Source: Calendula officinalis
Lineage: Eukaryota; Streptophyta; Magnoliopsida; Asterales; Asteraceae
Length of the DNA: 64,000 nt
Direction: 5' to 3'
Assembly (NCBI GenBank): GCA_963853835.1
Contig: OY970821.1
Location: 56,500,640 to 56,564,639 of the forward strand
The notes beneath the pieces were generated by a model that made no database searches, was not told where the DNA came from, and saw only the letters and a list, made by a program, of their open reading frames with translations. Positions 39,121 to 51,600 of this stretch are shown one piece after another. A program made the translations under genes and the position numbers. Each line of letters opens with the position of its first letter. The first letter of the stretch is position 1.

Positions 39121-40527
39121 ATAACTTCGGCCCGAACATCCCACTTCGGCCCGAACACCACTTCGGCCCGAACATCCCTCTTCGGCCCGAACTCTTCAAT
39201 ATCCAAGATTGTGTGACAAAAGGTGCTATACTAAAACATTCATAACTTTCAGCTCGGGTGTCAGTTTCACGCCCACGAGTAACCAAAATAGCTGGTTCGT
39301 TCGTCACTGCCAAGAACAAGTTCGGCCCGAACTATTCACTGTTCCCGGCCCGAACTTCATTTTCAGCCCGAACTTCAACCTCGGCCCGAACTCCAACCTC
39401 GGCCCGAACTCCAACCTCGGCCCGAACATCATCCTCGGCCCGAACACCGAACTTCGTCCCGAACACCACTTCGGCCCGAACATCCCACTTCGGCCCGAAC
39501 ACCACTTCGGCCGGAACATCCCTCTTCGGCCCGAACTCTTCAATATCCAAGATTGTGTGACAAAAGGTGCTATACTAAAAAATTCATAACTTTCAGCTCG
39601 GGTGTCCGTTTCACGCCCAGGAGTAACCAAAATAGCTGGTTCGTTCGTCACTGCCAAGAACAAGTTCGGCCCGAACTCTTCACTGTTCCCGGCCCGAACT
39701 TCATTTTCGGCCGGAACTTCAACCTCGGCCCGAACTTCAACCTCGGCCCGAACTCCGACCTCGGCCCGAACTTCAACCACGGCCCGAACATCATCCTCGG
39801 CCCGAACACCGAACTTCGGCCCGAACACCACTTCGGCCCGAACACCACTTCGGCCCGAACATCCCACTTCGTCCCGAACACCAATTCAGCCCGAACATCC
39901 CTCTTCGGCCCGAACTCTTCAATATCCAAGATTGTGTGACAAAAGGTGCTATACTAAAACATTCATAACTTTCAGCTCGGGTGTCCGTTGTACGCCCACG
40001 AGTAACCAAAATAGCAGGTTCGTTCATCACTGCCAAGAACAAGTTCGGCCCGAACTCTTCACTGTTCCTGGCCCGAACTTCATTTTCGGCCCGAACTTCA
40101 ACCTCGGCCCGAACTTCAACCTCGGCCCGAACTCCGACCTCGGCCCGAACTTCAACCTCGGCCCGAACATCATCCTCGGCCCGAACACTGAACGTCGGCC
40201 CGAACACCACTTCGGCCCGAACACCACTTTGGCCCGAATATCCCACTTCGGCCCGAACACCACTTCGGCCCGAACATCCCTCTTCGGCCCGAACTCTTCA
40301 ATATCCAAGATTGTGTGACAAAAGGTGCTATACTAATACATTCATAACTTTCAGCTCGGGTGTCCGTTTCACGCCCACGAGTAACCAAAATAGCTGGTTC
40401 GTTCGTCACTGCCAAGAACAAGTTCAGCCCGAAATCTTCACTGTTCCCGGCCCGAACTTCATTTTCGGCCCGAACTTCAACCTCAGCCCGAACTCCGACC
40501 TCGGCCCGAACTTCAACCACGACCCAT
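39121..40527. repeat. Satellite 2, left fragment
   Basis: About four monomers, with core starts near 39250, 39594, 39973 and 40352, lie between the end of satellite 1 and the truncated LTR. Each has the conserved core (AATATCCAAGATTGTGTGAC through GCCAAGAACAAGTTCGGCCC) and a variable run of 17-18-bp units with TTCGGCCCGAA. The last monomer is cut off after TTCAACCACG by the LTR fragment. Confidence 0.95.
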
Positions 40528-40612
40528 GAGGGCACATCGGTGTACTCCTAATCAGAATCTACTCGGTTAATTACTCAGATTTATTTTCTCAGATTTTATT
40601 ACTCAGATTTTA

Positions 40613-40622
40613 ATTTATATAG
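40613..40622 (-). promoter_or_regulatory. TATA box of the truncated LTR
   Basis: CTATATAAAT on the minus strand follows GCGCG, exactly as in the other LTR at 62408-62417. Only about 85-90 bp of LTR remain downstream of it before satellite 2 begins, so any transcript started here would run into satellite 2 towards lower coordinates. Confidence 0.6.
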
Positions 40623-40688
40623 CGCGCTTGTGTGATTTGGGACGAGAGATCAACCTCGCCCCTCCTCACACCTCAGATAGGCATAAGC

Positions 40689-40795
40689 CAAAAACTCAGA
40701 CGGGAGTGATCCCAAAACTCAGACTGGAATAATCCCAAAAACTCAGACGGGAATAATCCCAAAAACTCAGACGGGAATAATTCCAAAAACTCAGA
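40689..40795. repeat. Four short tandem repeats in the truncated LTR
   Basis: Units of about 26 bp built on ACTCAGACGGGAATAATCCC are repeated four times with small changes. The inner part GGGAATAATCCC is itself close to an inverted repeat. The plus-strand LTR has only a short relative of this at about 62083-62136. Confidence 0.75.
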
Positions 40796-41064
40796 TGTGT
40801 GTTATTATGTTTTATTATCTCTTTAACATAATTATCTCAGATTGCCCTAGCAAGTAGTAGCACAGAATGACCCTGTGCCGAGCTCGGTTACCCAGGCACA
40901 ATGTCTCAGATCATGAATAAATAAACAGATGCTCAGATACTCAGATAACAGGTCAACTCAGATAACAGATCAAACTCAGATGACAGATCAAACTCAGATA
41001 ACAAATATGGTGCAAGAAATGTAACACATAAGTCATGCATGTACAACGTTAAAACTGAATACAC

Positions 41065-41080
41065 GGTGAGAATACTCACC
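41065..41080. promoter_or_regulatory. Inverted repeat GGTGAG-AATA-CTCACC in the truncated LTR
   Basis: A perfect 6-bp inverted repeat with a 4-bp centre sits in a well conserved part of the LTR and is matched at 61833-61848 in the other LTR. Its function is unknown; it could be a protein-binding palindrome or a small hairpin. Confidence 0.55.
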
Positions 41081-43381
41081 TCAAGAAACGTAAGCTCCAA
41101 AGGATCCTTAATACTCTAAGGCGCTGCTCGGTTATTCCTAGATGATCCTAAAAGCATAAAAATGAAACCCGAATTACAATCCGTTCTAAGGACTCAATTT
41201 AGAAAACTAGCAGCACCCGTCGGTCTCACGGAAACTGCTATAACTCTTAAACTGTACAGTAGATTTATCCCATATTTTTACCATGAAAAGTAGACAACCA
41301 GAACTACCTATCTCTGTGAGACGGTCACTGGCTAAAACAGAGTCCAAGTGTCTCAAAACAGTGTTGCAAGACAGACCTGTTGCACAGGTCATCTTCCTAA
41401 CAGCAGCATGCTAAATTGACTATAACTTTTAAACCGTAATTTGGATTGACGAGAGGGTTGCGGCGTTGGAAAGCTGACTCAAAAACCAAGGTCCCAGCAC
41501 GGGCCAAAAATCTAAAATCATATTTTAAGTGTGTTTAAAACGAACTCAAAGTCAGATTACAGTTTCTGTCCAAAACTCAGCAAGTCGTTTAAAACCTGTT
41601 TTAAAACCCGATATCAACCCGTGTAACTCAAGGACAGCCGACAGCCCCGGGTCTGAGATTCTTCGAGACTTGGCTCGGGAAAATATTCACAATAAAATAA
41701 ACAATACAAGAAAATGAATAGAAATTATACCCTACGAACAATTTATAATATGCCGGGTTTCCTACTCGAACCACCACACGAACCGTCGTACGAACCAACC
41801 CCTCCGAACACCATTAGACGCATAACCTCTGCTTCTTTCTTCAATTTGGACAAAGCAAGCAAGCAAGCATCTTAAATTAATTAGACGTGCTTGCCGTCCA
41901 ATCTTTCTAATCTCGTGTATACATGATACCTTCATTAATTTCCTCGTGTGTGCCTGCTACTCTCCAAACGATCCAGGCGTGACAACTAAGTGAGAAGCTT
42001 GCCTGTTTCACCTGCTTGTGTGCTTCCCTTTTGACGAAAATCAGATGAATAAATAAAAGAAGAGGCGGTGGTGCTTGGTTGTTTTTGCCGGAATAATAAA
42101 AAGGAAACATGGGAAATAAATAAATGACGGTGGTTCACGGCTTGGGTCTTTACCGGAAATTAAAGAAAACAAATGAATGGCGGTGGATTCTTGGGAGATT
42201 TACCGGAAATAAAAAAAAAAGAAAACAATTGAATGGCGGCTTAGAGATGATCGGGGGAAACAACCGGAAAACAATTGAGGTGGTTCAGGCTGGAATTGAC
42301 TTTTGGGAGAATTAGGGTATAATTAGTTTAAGTATTAAACTCTATGGGCTCTAGACTTTTAAGCCGATAATCGGGCTAAAACAAAACACCACATTCGGGC
42401 TCACACAACCGGACGGTAAGAGTGGAGAAGGCCTTGGCCTGCGGCCGGCCCGACTAATAATTATTGACTAACTTAAAACCCAAGACACAATAACTTACGT
42501 GCTAACTAATTAACGTCTAAAACTTGTGACACATACAATAATTTAATTATAACGTCTAATAATAACGAACCGTCTAACTACAGGTCGACTAAATAATATA
42601 AGACGACTGACTATTAACGTCTACTGATATGAACCATGTAACTTCATTATAATTAATTTACTAATTAATCCATCTAAAATTAAAAATGTCAATTAAATTA
42701 ATATTATTTAATTATTAAAATTTCAGGGCGTTACACGTTCGTCACTGCCAAGAACAAGTTCGGCCCGAACTCTTCACTGTACCCGGCCCGAACTTCATTT
42801 TCGGCCCGAACTTCAACCTCGGCCCGAACTTCAACCTCGGCCCGAACTCCGACCTCGGCCCGAACTTCAACCTCGGCCCGAACACCACTTCGGCCCGAAC
42901 ATCCCACTTCGGCCCGAACACCAATTCGGCCCGAACATCCCTCTTCGGCCCGAACTCTTCAATATCCAAGATTGTGTGACAAAAGGTGATATACTAAAAC
43001 ATTCATAACTTTCAGATCGGGTGTCCGTTTCACGCCCACGAGTAACCAAAATAGCTGGTTCGTTCGTCACTGCCAAGAACAAGTTCGGCCCGAACTCTTC
43101 ACTGTTCCCGGCCCGGACTTCATTTTTGGCCGGAACTTCAACCTCGGCCCGAACTCTGACCTCGGCCCGAACTTTAACCTCGGCCCGAACATCATCCTCG
43201 GCCCGAACACAGAACTTCGGCCCGAACACCACTTCGGCCCGAACACCACTTCGGCCCGAACATCCCACTTCGGCCCGAACACCACTTCGGCCCGAACATC
43301 CCTCTTCGGCCCGAACTCTTCAATATCCAAGATTGTGTGACAAAAGGTGCTATACTAAAACATTCATAACTTTCAGCTCGG

Positions 43382-44895
43382 GTGTCCGTTTCACGCCCAC
43401 GAGTAACCAAAATAGCTGGTTCGTTCGTCACTGCCAAGAACAAGTTCGGCCCGAACTCTTCACTGTTCCCGGCCCGAACTTCATTTTCGGCCGGAACTTC
43501 AACCTCGGCCCGAACTTCAACCTCGGCCCGAACTCCGACCTCGGCCCGAACTTCAACCACGGCCCGAACATCATCCTCGGCCCGAACACTGAACTTCGGC
43601 CCGAACACCACTTCGGCCCGAACAACACTTCGGCCCGAACACCACTTCGGCCCGAACACCACTTCGGCCCGAAAAACACTTCGGCCCGAACATCCCACTT
43701 CGGCCCGAACACCAATCCGGCCCGAACATCCCTCTTCGGCCCGAACTCTTCAATATCCAAGATTGTGTGACAAAAGGTGCTATACTAAAGAATTCATAAC
43801 TTTCAGCTCGGGTGTCCGTTTCACGCCCACGAGTAACCAAAATAGCTGGTTTGTTCGTCACTGCCAAGAACAAGTTCGGCCCGAACTCTTCACTGTTCCC
43901 GGCCCGGACTTCATTTTTGGCCGGAACTTCAACCTCGGCCCGAACTTCAACCTCGGCCCGAACTCCGACCTCGGCCCGAACTTCAACCTCGGCCCGAACA
44001 TCATCCTCGGCCCGAACACCGAACTTCGGCCCGAACACCACTTCGGCCCGAACACCACTTCGGCCCGAACATCCCACTTCGGCCCGAACACCACTTCGAC
44101 CCGAACATCCCTCTTCGGCCCGAACTCTTCAATATCCAAGATTGTGTGACAAAAGGTGCTATACTAATACATTCATAACTTTCAGCTCAGGTGTCCGTTT
44201 CAAGCCCACAGTAACCAAAATAGCTGGTTCGTTCGTCACTGCCAAGAACAAGTTCGGCCCGAACTCTTCACTGTTCCCGGCCCGAACTTCATTTTCGGCC
44301 CGAACTTCAACCTCGGCCCGAACTCCGACCTCGGCCCGAACTCCGATCTCGGACCGAACTTCAACCTCGGCCCGAACATCATCCTCGGCCGAACACCGAA
44401 CTTCAGCCCGAACACCACTTCGGCCCGAACATCCCACTTCGGCCCGAACACCACTTCGGCCCGAACATCCCTCTTCGGCCCGAACTCTTCAATATCCTAG
44501 ATTGTGTGACAAAAGGTGCTATACTAAAACATTCATAACTTTCAGCTCGGGTGTCCGTTTCACGCCCACGAGTAACCAAAATAGCTGGTTCGTTCGTCAC
44601 TGCCAAGAACAAGTTCGGCCAGAACTCTTCACTGTTCCCGGCACTAACTTCATTTTCGGCCCGAAGTTCAACCTCGGCCCGAACTCCGACCTCGGCCCGA
44701 ACTCCTACCTCGGCCCGAACTTCAACCTCGGCCCGAACATCATCCTCGGCCCGAACACCGAACTTCAGCCCGAACACCACTTCGGCCCGAACATCCCACT
44801 TCGGCCCGAACATCCCTCTTCGGCCCGAACTCTTCAATATCCAAGATTGTGTGACAAAAGGTGCTATACTAAAACATTCATAACTTTCAGCTCGG
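43382..44895. repeat. Satellite 2 higher-order repeat, copy 1 (1514 bp)
   Basis: Four monomers of 430, about 379, about 360 and 345 bp occur in order. The third has the variant core TTTCAAGCCCACAGTAACC, which lacks bases found in the normal TTTCACGCCCACGAGTAACC. The same order starts again at 44896 and at 47166. Confidence 0.8.
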
Positions 44896-46081
44896 GTGTC
44901 CGTTTCACGCCCACGAGTAACCAAAATAGCTGGTTCGTTCGTCACTGCCAAGAACAAGTTCGGCCCGAACTCTTCACTGTTCCCGGCCCGAACTTCATTT
45001 TCGGCCGGAACTTCAACCTCGGCCCGAACTTCAACCTCGGCCCGAACTCCGACCTCGGCCCGAACTTCAACCACGGCCCGAACATCATCCTCGGCCCGAA
45101 CACTGAACTTCGGCCCGAACACCACTTCGGCCCGAACACCACTTCGGCCCGAACACCACTTCGGCCCGAACACCACTTCGGCCCGAAAAACACTTCGGCC
45201 CGAACATCCCACTTCGGCCCGAACACCAATTCGGCCCGAACATCCCTCTTCGGCCCGAACTCTTCAATATCCAAAATTGTGTGACAAAAGGTGCTATACT
45301 AAAGAATTCATAACTTTCAGCTCGGGTGTCCGTTTCACGCCCACGAGTAACCAAAATAGCTGGTTTGTTCGTCACTGCCAAGAACAAGTTCGGCCCGAAC
45401 TCTTCACTGTTCCCGGCCCGGACTTCATTTTTGGCCGGAACTTCAACCTCGGCCCGAACTCCGACCTCGGCCCGAACTCCGACCTCGGCCCGAACTTCAA
45501 CCTCGGCCCGAACATCATCCTCGGCCCGAACACCGAACTTCGGCCCGAACACCACTTCGGCCCGAAAACCACTTCGGCCCGAACACCACTTCGGCCCGAA
45601 CATCCCACTTCGGCCCGAACACCACTTCGACCCGAACATCCCTCTTCGGCCCGAACTCTTCAATATCCAAGATTGTGTGACAAAAGGTGCTATACTAATA
45701 CATTCATAACTTTCAGCTCAGGTGTCCGTTTCAAGCCCACAGTAACCAAAATAGCTGGTTCGTTCGTCACTGCCAAGAACAAGTTCGGCCCGAACTCTTC
45801 ACTGTTCCCGGCCCGAATTTCATTTTCGGTCCGAACTTCAACCTCGGCCCGAACTCCGACCTCGGCCCGAACTCCGATCTCGGACCGAACTTCAACCTCG
45901 GCCCGAACATCATCCTCGGCCGAACACCGAACTTCAGCCCGAACACCACTTCGGCCCGAACATCCCACTTCGGCCCGAACACCACTTCGGCCCGAACATC
46001 CCTCTTCGGCCCGAACTCTTCAATATCCAAGATTGTGTGACAAAAGGTGCTATACTAAAACATTCATAACTTTCAGCTCGG
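44896..46081. repeat. Satellite 2 higher-order repeat, copy 2 (partial)
   Basis: The first three monomers match copy 1 at an offset of 1514 bp, including the variant core TTTCAAGCCCACAGTAACC at about 45730. The fourth position, from 46082, carries a different, shorter monomer lacking the CATTTTCGG unit. That monomer and the next reappear at 49042-49764 (offset 2960). Confidence 0.72.
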
Positions 46082-47165
46082 GTGTCCGTTTCACGCCCAC
46101 GAGTAACCAAAATAGCTGTTTCGTTCGTCATTGCCAAGAACAAGTTCGGCCCGAACTCTTCACTGTTCCCGGCACGAACTTCAACCTCGGCTCGAACTTC
46201 AACCTCGGCCCGAACTCCGACCTCGGCCCAAACTTCAACCTCGGCCCGAACATCATCCTCGGCCCGAACACCGAACTTCGGCCCGAACACCACTTCGGCC
46301 CGAACATCCCACTTCGACCCGAACACCACTTCGGCCCGAACATCCCTCTTCGGCCCGAACTCTTCAATATCCAAGATTGTGTGACGAAATGTGCTATACT
46401 AAAACATTCATAACTTTCAGCTCGGGTGTCCGTTTCACGCCCACGAGTAACCAAAATAGCTGGTTCGTTCGTCACTGCCAAGAACAAGTTCGGCCCGAAC
46501 TCTTCACTGTTCCGAGCCCGAACTTCATTTTCGGCCCGAACTTCTACCTCGGCCCGAACTTCAACCTCGGCCCGAAATCCGACCTCGGCCCGAACTTCAA
46601 CCTCGGCCCGAACATCATCCTCGGCCCGAACACCGAACTTCGGCCCGAACACCACTTCGGCCCGAACACCACTTCGGCCCGAACATCCCACTTCGGCCCG
46701 AACACCACGTCGGCCCGAACATCCCTCTTCGGCCCGAACTCTTCAATATCCGAGATTGTGTGACAAAAGGTGCTATACTAAAACATTCATAACTTTCAGA
46801 TCGGGTGTCCGTTTCACGCCCACGAGTAACCAAAATAGCTGTTTCGTTCGTCACTGCCAAGAACAAGTTCGGCCCGAACTCTTCACTGTTCCCGGCCCGG
46901 ACTTCATTTTTGGCCGGAACTTCAACCTCGGCCCGAACTCCGACCTCGGCCCGAACTTCAACCTCGGCCCGAACATCATCCTCGGCCCGAACACAGAACT
47001 TCGGCCCGAACACCACTTCGGCCCGAACACCACTTCGGCCCGAACATCCCACTTCAGCCCGAACACCACTTCGGCCCGAACATCCCTCTTCGGCCCGAAC
47101 TCTTCAATATCCAAGATTGTGTGACAAAAGGTGCTATACTAAAACATTCATAACTTTCAGCTCGG

Positions 47166-48679
47166 GTGTCCGTTTCACGCCCACGAGTAACCAAAATAGC
47201 TGGTTCGTTCGTCACTGCCAAGAACAAGTTCGGCCCGAACTCTTCACTGTTCCCGGCCCGAACTTCATTTTCGGCCCGAACTTCAACCTCGGCCCGAACT
47301 TCAACCTCGGCCCGAACTCCGACCTCGGCCCGAACTTCAACCTCGGCCCGAACATCATCCTCGGCCCGAACACTGAACTTCGGTCCGAACACCACTTCGG
47401 CCCGAACACCACTTCGGCCCGAACACCACTTCGGCCCGAAAAACACTTCGGCCCGAACATCCCACTTCGGCCCGAACACCAATTCGGCCCGAACATCCCT
47501 CTTCGGCCCGAACTCTTCAATATCCAAGATTGTGTGACAAAAGGTGCTATACTAAAGAATTCATAACTTTCAGCTCGGGTGTCCGTTTCACGCCCACGAG
47601 TAACCAAAATAGCTGGTTTGTTCGTCACTGCCAAGAACAAGTTCGGCCCGAACTCTTCACTGTTCCCGGCCCGGACTTCATTTTTGGCCGGAACTTCAAC
47701 CTCGGCCCGAACTTCAACCTCGGCCCGAACTCCGACCTCGGCCCGAACTTCAACCTCGGCCCGAACATCATCCTCGGCCCGAACACCGAACTTCGGCCCG
47801 AACACCACTTCGGCCCGAACACCACTTCGGCCCGAACACCACTTCGGCCCGAACATCCCACTTCGGCCCGAACACCACTTCGACCCGAACATCCCTCTTC
47901 GGCCCGAACTCTTCAATATCCAAGATTGTGTGACAAAAGGTGCTATACTAATACATTCATAACTTTCAGCTCAGGTGTCCGTTTCAAGCCCACAGTAACC
48001 AAAATAGCTGGTTCGTTCGTCACTGCCAAGAACAAGTTCGGCCCGAACTCTTCACTGTTCCCGGCCCGAACTTCATTTTCGGCCCGAACTTCAACCTCGG
48101 CCCGAACTCCGACCTCGGCCCGAACTCCGATCTCGGACCGAACTCCAACCTCGGCCCGAACATCATCCTCGGCCGAACACCGAACTTCAGCCCGAACACC
48201 ACTTCGGCCCGAACATCCCACTTCGGCCCGAACACCACTTCGGCCCGAACATCCCTCTTCGGCCCGAACTCTTCAATATCCAAGATTGTGTGACAAAAGG
48301 TGCTATACTAAAACATTCATAACTTTCAGCTCGGGTGTCCGTTTCACGCCCACGAGTAACCAAAATAGCTGGTTCGTTCGTCACTGCCAAGAACAAGTTC
48401 GGCCCGAACTCTTCACTGTTCCCGGCCCTAACTTCATTTTCGGCCCGAAGTTCAACCTCGGCCCGGACTCCGACCTCGGCCCGAACTCCTACCTCGGCAC
48501 GAACTTCAACCTCGGCCCGAACATCATCCTCGGCCCGAACACCGAACTTCAGCCCGAACACCACTTCGGCCCGAACATCCCACTTCGGCCCGAACATCCC
48601 TCTTCGGCCCGAACTCTTCAATATCCAAGATTGTGTGACAAAAGGTGTTATACTAAAACATTCATAACTTTCAGCTCGG
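47166..48679. repeat. Satellite 2 higher-order repeat, copy 3 (1514 bp)
   Basis: This has the same monomer order as copy 1 at an offset of 3784 bp, as does the monomer before it (43021 and 46805). Its first monomer is one 17-bp unit shorter and a later one is 17 bp longer, so the total length is unchanged. The variant core is again in third position (about 47983). Confidence 0.78.
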
Positions 48680-51600
48680 GTGTCCGTTTCACGCCCACGA
48701 GTAACCAAAATAGCTGGTTCGTTCGTCACTGCCAAGAACATGTGCGGCCCGAACTCTTCACTGTTCTCGGCCCGAACTTCATTTTCGGCCCGAACTTCAA
48801 CCTCGGCCCGAACTTCAACCTCGGCCCGAACTCCGACCTCGGCCCGAACTTCAACCTCGGCCCAAACATCATCCTCGGCCCGAACACCGAACTTCGACCC
48901 GAACACCACTTCGGCCCGAACACCACACTTCGGCCCGAACACCACTTCGGCCCGAACATCCCTCTTCGGCCCGAACTCTTCAATATCCAAGATTGTGTGA
49001 CAAAAGGTGCTATACTAAAACATTCATAACTTTCAGCTCGGGTGTCCGTTTCACGCCCACGAGTAACCAAAATAGCTGTTTCGTTCGTCATTGCCAAGAA
49101 CAAGTTCGGCCCGAACTCTTCACTGTTCCCGGCACGAACTTCAACCTCGGCTCGAACTTCAACCTCGGCCCGAACTCCGACCTCGGCCCAAACTTCAACC
49201 TCGGCCCGAACATCATCCTCGGCCCGAACACCAAACTTCGGCCCGAACACCACTTCGGCCCGAACATCCCACTTCGACCCGAACACCACTTCGGCCCGAA
49301 CATCCCTCTTCGGCCCGAACTCTTCAATATCCAAGATTGTGTGACAAAAGGTGCTATACTAAAACATTCATAACTTTCAGCTCGGGTGTCCGTTTCACGC
49401 CCACGAGTAACCAAAATAGCTGGTTCGTTCGTCACTGCCAATAACAAGTTCGGCCCGAACTCTTCACTGTTCCGAGCCCGAACTTCATTTTCGGCCCGAA
49501 CTTCTACCTCGGCCCGAACTTCAACCTCGGCCCGAACTCCGACCTCGGCCCGAACTTCAACCTCGGCCCGAACATCATCCTCGGCCCGAACACCGAACTT
49601 CGGCCCGAACACCACTTCGGCCCGAACACCACTTCGGCCCGAACATCCCACTTCGGCCCGGACACCACGTCGGCCCGAACATCCCTCTTCGGCCCGAACT
49701 CTTCAATATCCGAGATTGTGTGACAAAAGGTGCTATACTAAAACATTCATAACTTTCAGCTCGGGTGTCCGTTTCACGCCCACGAGTAACCAAAATAGCT
49801 GGTTCGTTCGTCACTTCCAAGAACAAGTTCGGCCCGAACTCTTCCCTGTTCCCGGCCCGGACTTCATTTTTGGCCCGAACTTCAACCTCGGCCCGAACTT
49901 CAACCTCGGACCGAACTCCGACCTCGGCCCGAACTTCAACCTCGGCCCGAACATCATCCTCGGCCCGAACACCGAACTTCGGCCCGAACACCACTTCGGC
50001 CCGAACACCACTTCGGCCCGAACATCCCACTTCGGCCCGAACACCACTTCGGCCCGAACATCCCTCTTCGGCCCGAACTCTTCAATATCCAAGATTGTGT
50101 GACAAAAGGTGCTATACTAAAACATTCATAACTTTCAGCTCGGGTGTCCGTTTCACGCCCACGAGTAACAAAAATAGCTGGTTCGTTCGTCACTGCCAAG
50201 AACAAGTTCAGCCCGAACTCTTCACTGTTCCCGGCCCGAACTTCAACGTCGGCCCGAACTTCAACCTCGGCCCGAACTCCGACCTCAGCCCAAACTTCAA
50301 CCTCGGCCCGAACATCATCCTCGGCCCGAACACCGAACTTCGGCCCGAACACCACTTCGGCCCGAACACCACTTCGGCCCGAACATCCCACTTCGTCCCG
50401 AACACCACTTCGGCCCGAACATCCCTCTTCGGCCCGAACTCTTCAATATCCAAAATTGTGTGACAAAAGGTGCTATACTAAAACATTCATAACTATCAGC
50501 TCGGGTGTCCGTTTCACGCCCACGAGTAACCAAAATAGCTGGTTCATTCATCACTGCCAAGAACAAGTTCGGCCCGAACTCTTCACTGTTCCCGGCGCGA
50601 ACTTCATTTTCGGCCCGAACTTCAACCTCGGCCCGAACTTCAACCTCGGCCCGAACTCCGACCTCGGCCCGAACTTCAACCTCGGCCTGAACATCATCCT
50701 AGGCCCGAACACTGAACTTCGGCCCGAACACCACTTCGGCCCGAACATCCCACTTCGGCCCGAACACCAATTCGGCCCGAACATCCCTCTTCGGCCCGAA
50801 CTCTTCAATATCCAAGATTGTGTGACAAAAGGTGCTATACTAAAACATTCATAACTTTCAGCTCGGGTGTCCGTTTCACGCCCACGAGTAACCAAAATAG
50901 CTGGTTCGTTTGTCACTGCCAAGAACAAGTTCGGCCCGAACTCTTCACTGTTCCCGGCCCGGACTTCATTTTTGGCCCGAACTTCAACCTCGGCCCGAAC
51001 TTCAACCTCGGCCCGAACTTCAACCTCGGCCCGAACTCCGATCTCGGCCCGAACTTCAACCTCGGCCCGAACATCATCCTCGGCCCGAACACCGAACTTC
51101 GCCCCGAACACCACTTCGGCCCGAACACCACTTCGGCCCGAACATCCCACTTCGGCCCGAACACCACTTTGGCCCGAACATCCCTCTTCGGCCCGAACTC
51201 TTCAATATCCAAGATTGTGTGACAAAAGGTGCTATACTAATACATTCATAACTTTCAGCTCGGGTGTCCGTTTCAAGCCCACAGTAACCAAAATAGCTGG
51301 TTCGTTCGTCACTGCCAAGAACAAGTTCGGCCCGAACTCTTCACTGTTCCCGGCCCGAACTTCATTTTCGGCCCGAACTTCAACCTCGGCCCGAACTCCG
51401 ACCTCGGCCCGAACTCCGATCTCGGCCCGAACTTCAACCTCGGCCCGAACATCATCCTCGGCCCGAACACCGAACTTCAGCCCGAACACCACTTCGGCCC
51501 GAACATCCCACTTCGGCCCGAACACCACTTCGGCCCGAACATCCCTCTTCGGCCCGAACTCTTCAATATCCAAGATTGTGTCACAAAAGGTGCTATACTA

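Larger units (their letters stand above)
40528..42735 (-). mobile_element. Truncated LTR of a Ty3/gypsy-type retrotransposon, minus strand
   Basis: Read on the minus strand it begins TGTAACGCCCTGAAATTTTA at 42735, the same first bases as the plus-strand LTR at 60055. It can be followed to 40528 (GATGTGCCCTCATG), which matches 62516 in that LTR. It therefore lacks about the last 320 bp of the LTR, including the U5 end, and no primer site or internal region follows. Shared landmarks are the TATA box, the GGTGAG/CTCACC inverted repeat, a GGGCCGGCC site and TTAGACG motifs. The middle part differs strongly from the other LTR, so these are separate insertions of related subfamilies. The surrounding satellite is out of phase across it, which rules out a simple insertion with a 5-bp duplication. 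Confidence 0.88.

Noticed and set aside
41529..42315. Small frames at 41529-41717, 41907-42110 and 42124-42315
   Set aside because: All lie in the non-coding U3 part of the truncated LTR and have no recognisable features.
43812..46413. Overlapping frames of 490 and 505 codons on the plus strand of satellite 2
   Set aside because: They begin at GTG rather than ATG, pass through several monomers in changing frames, and exist on both strands at once, which fits stop-poor repeat DNA, not coding sequence.
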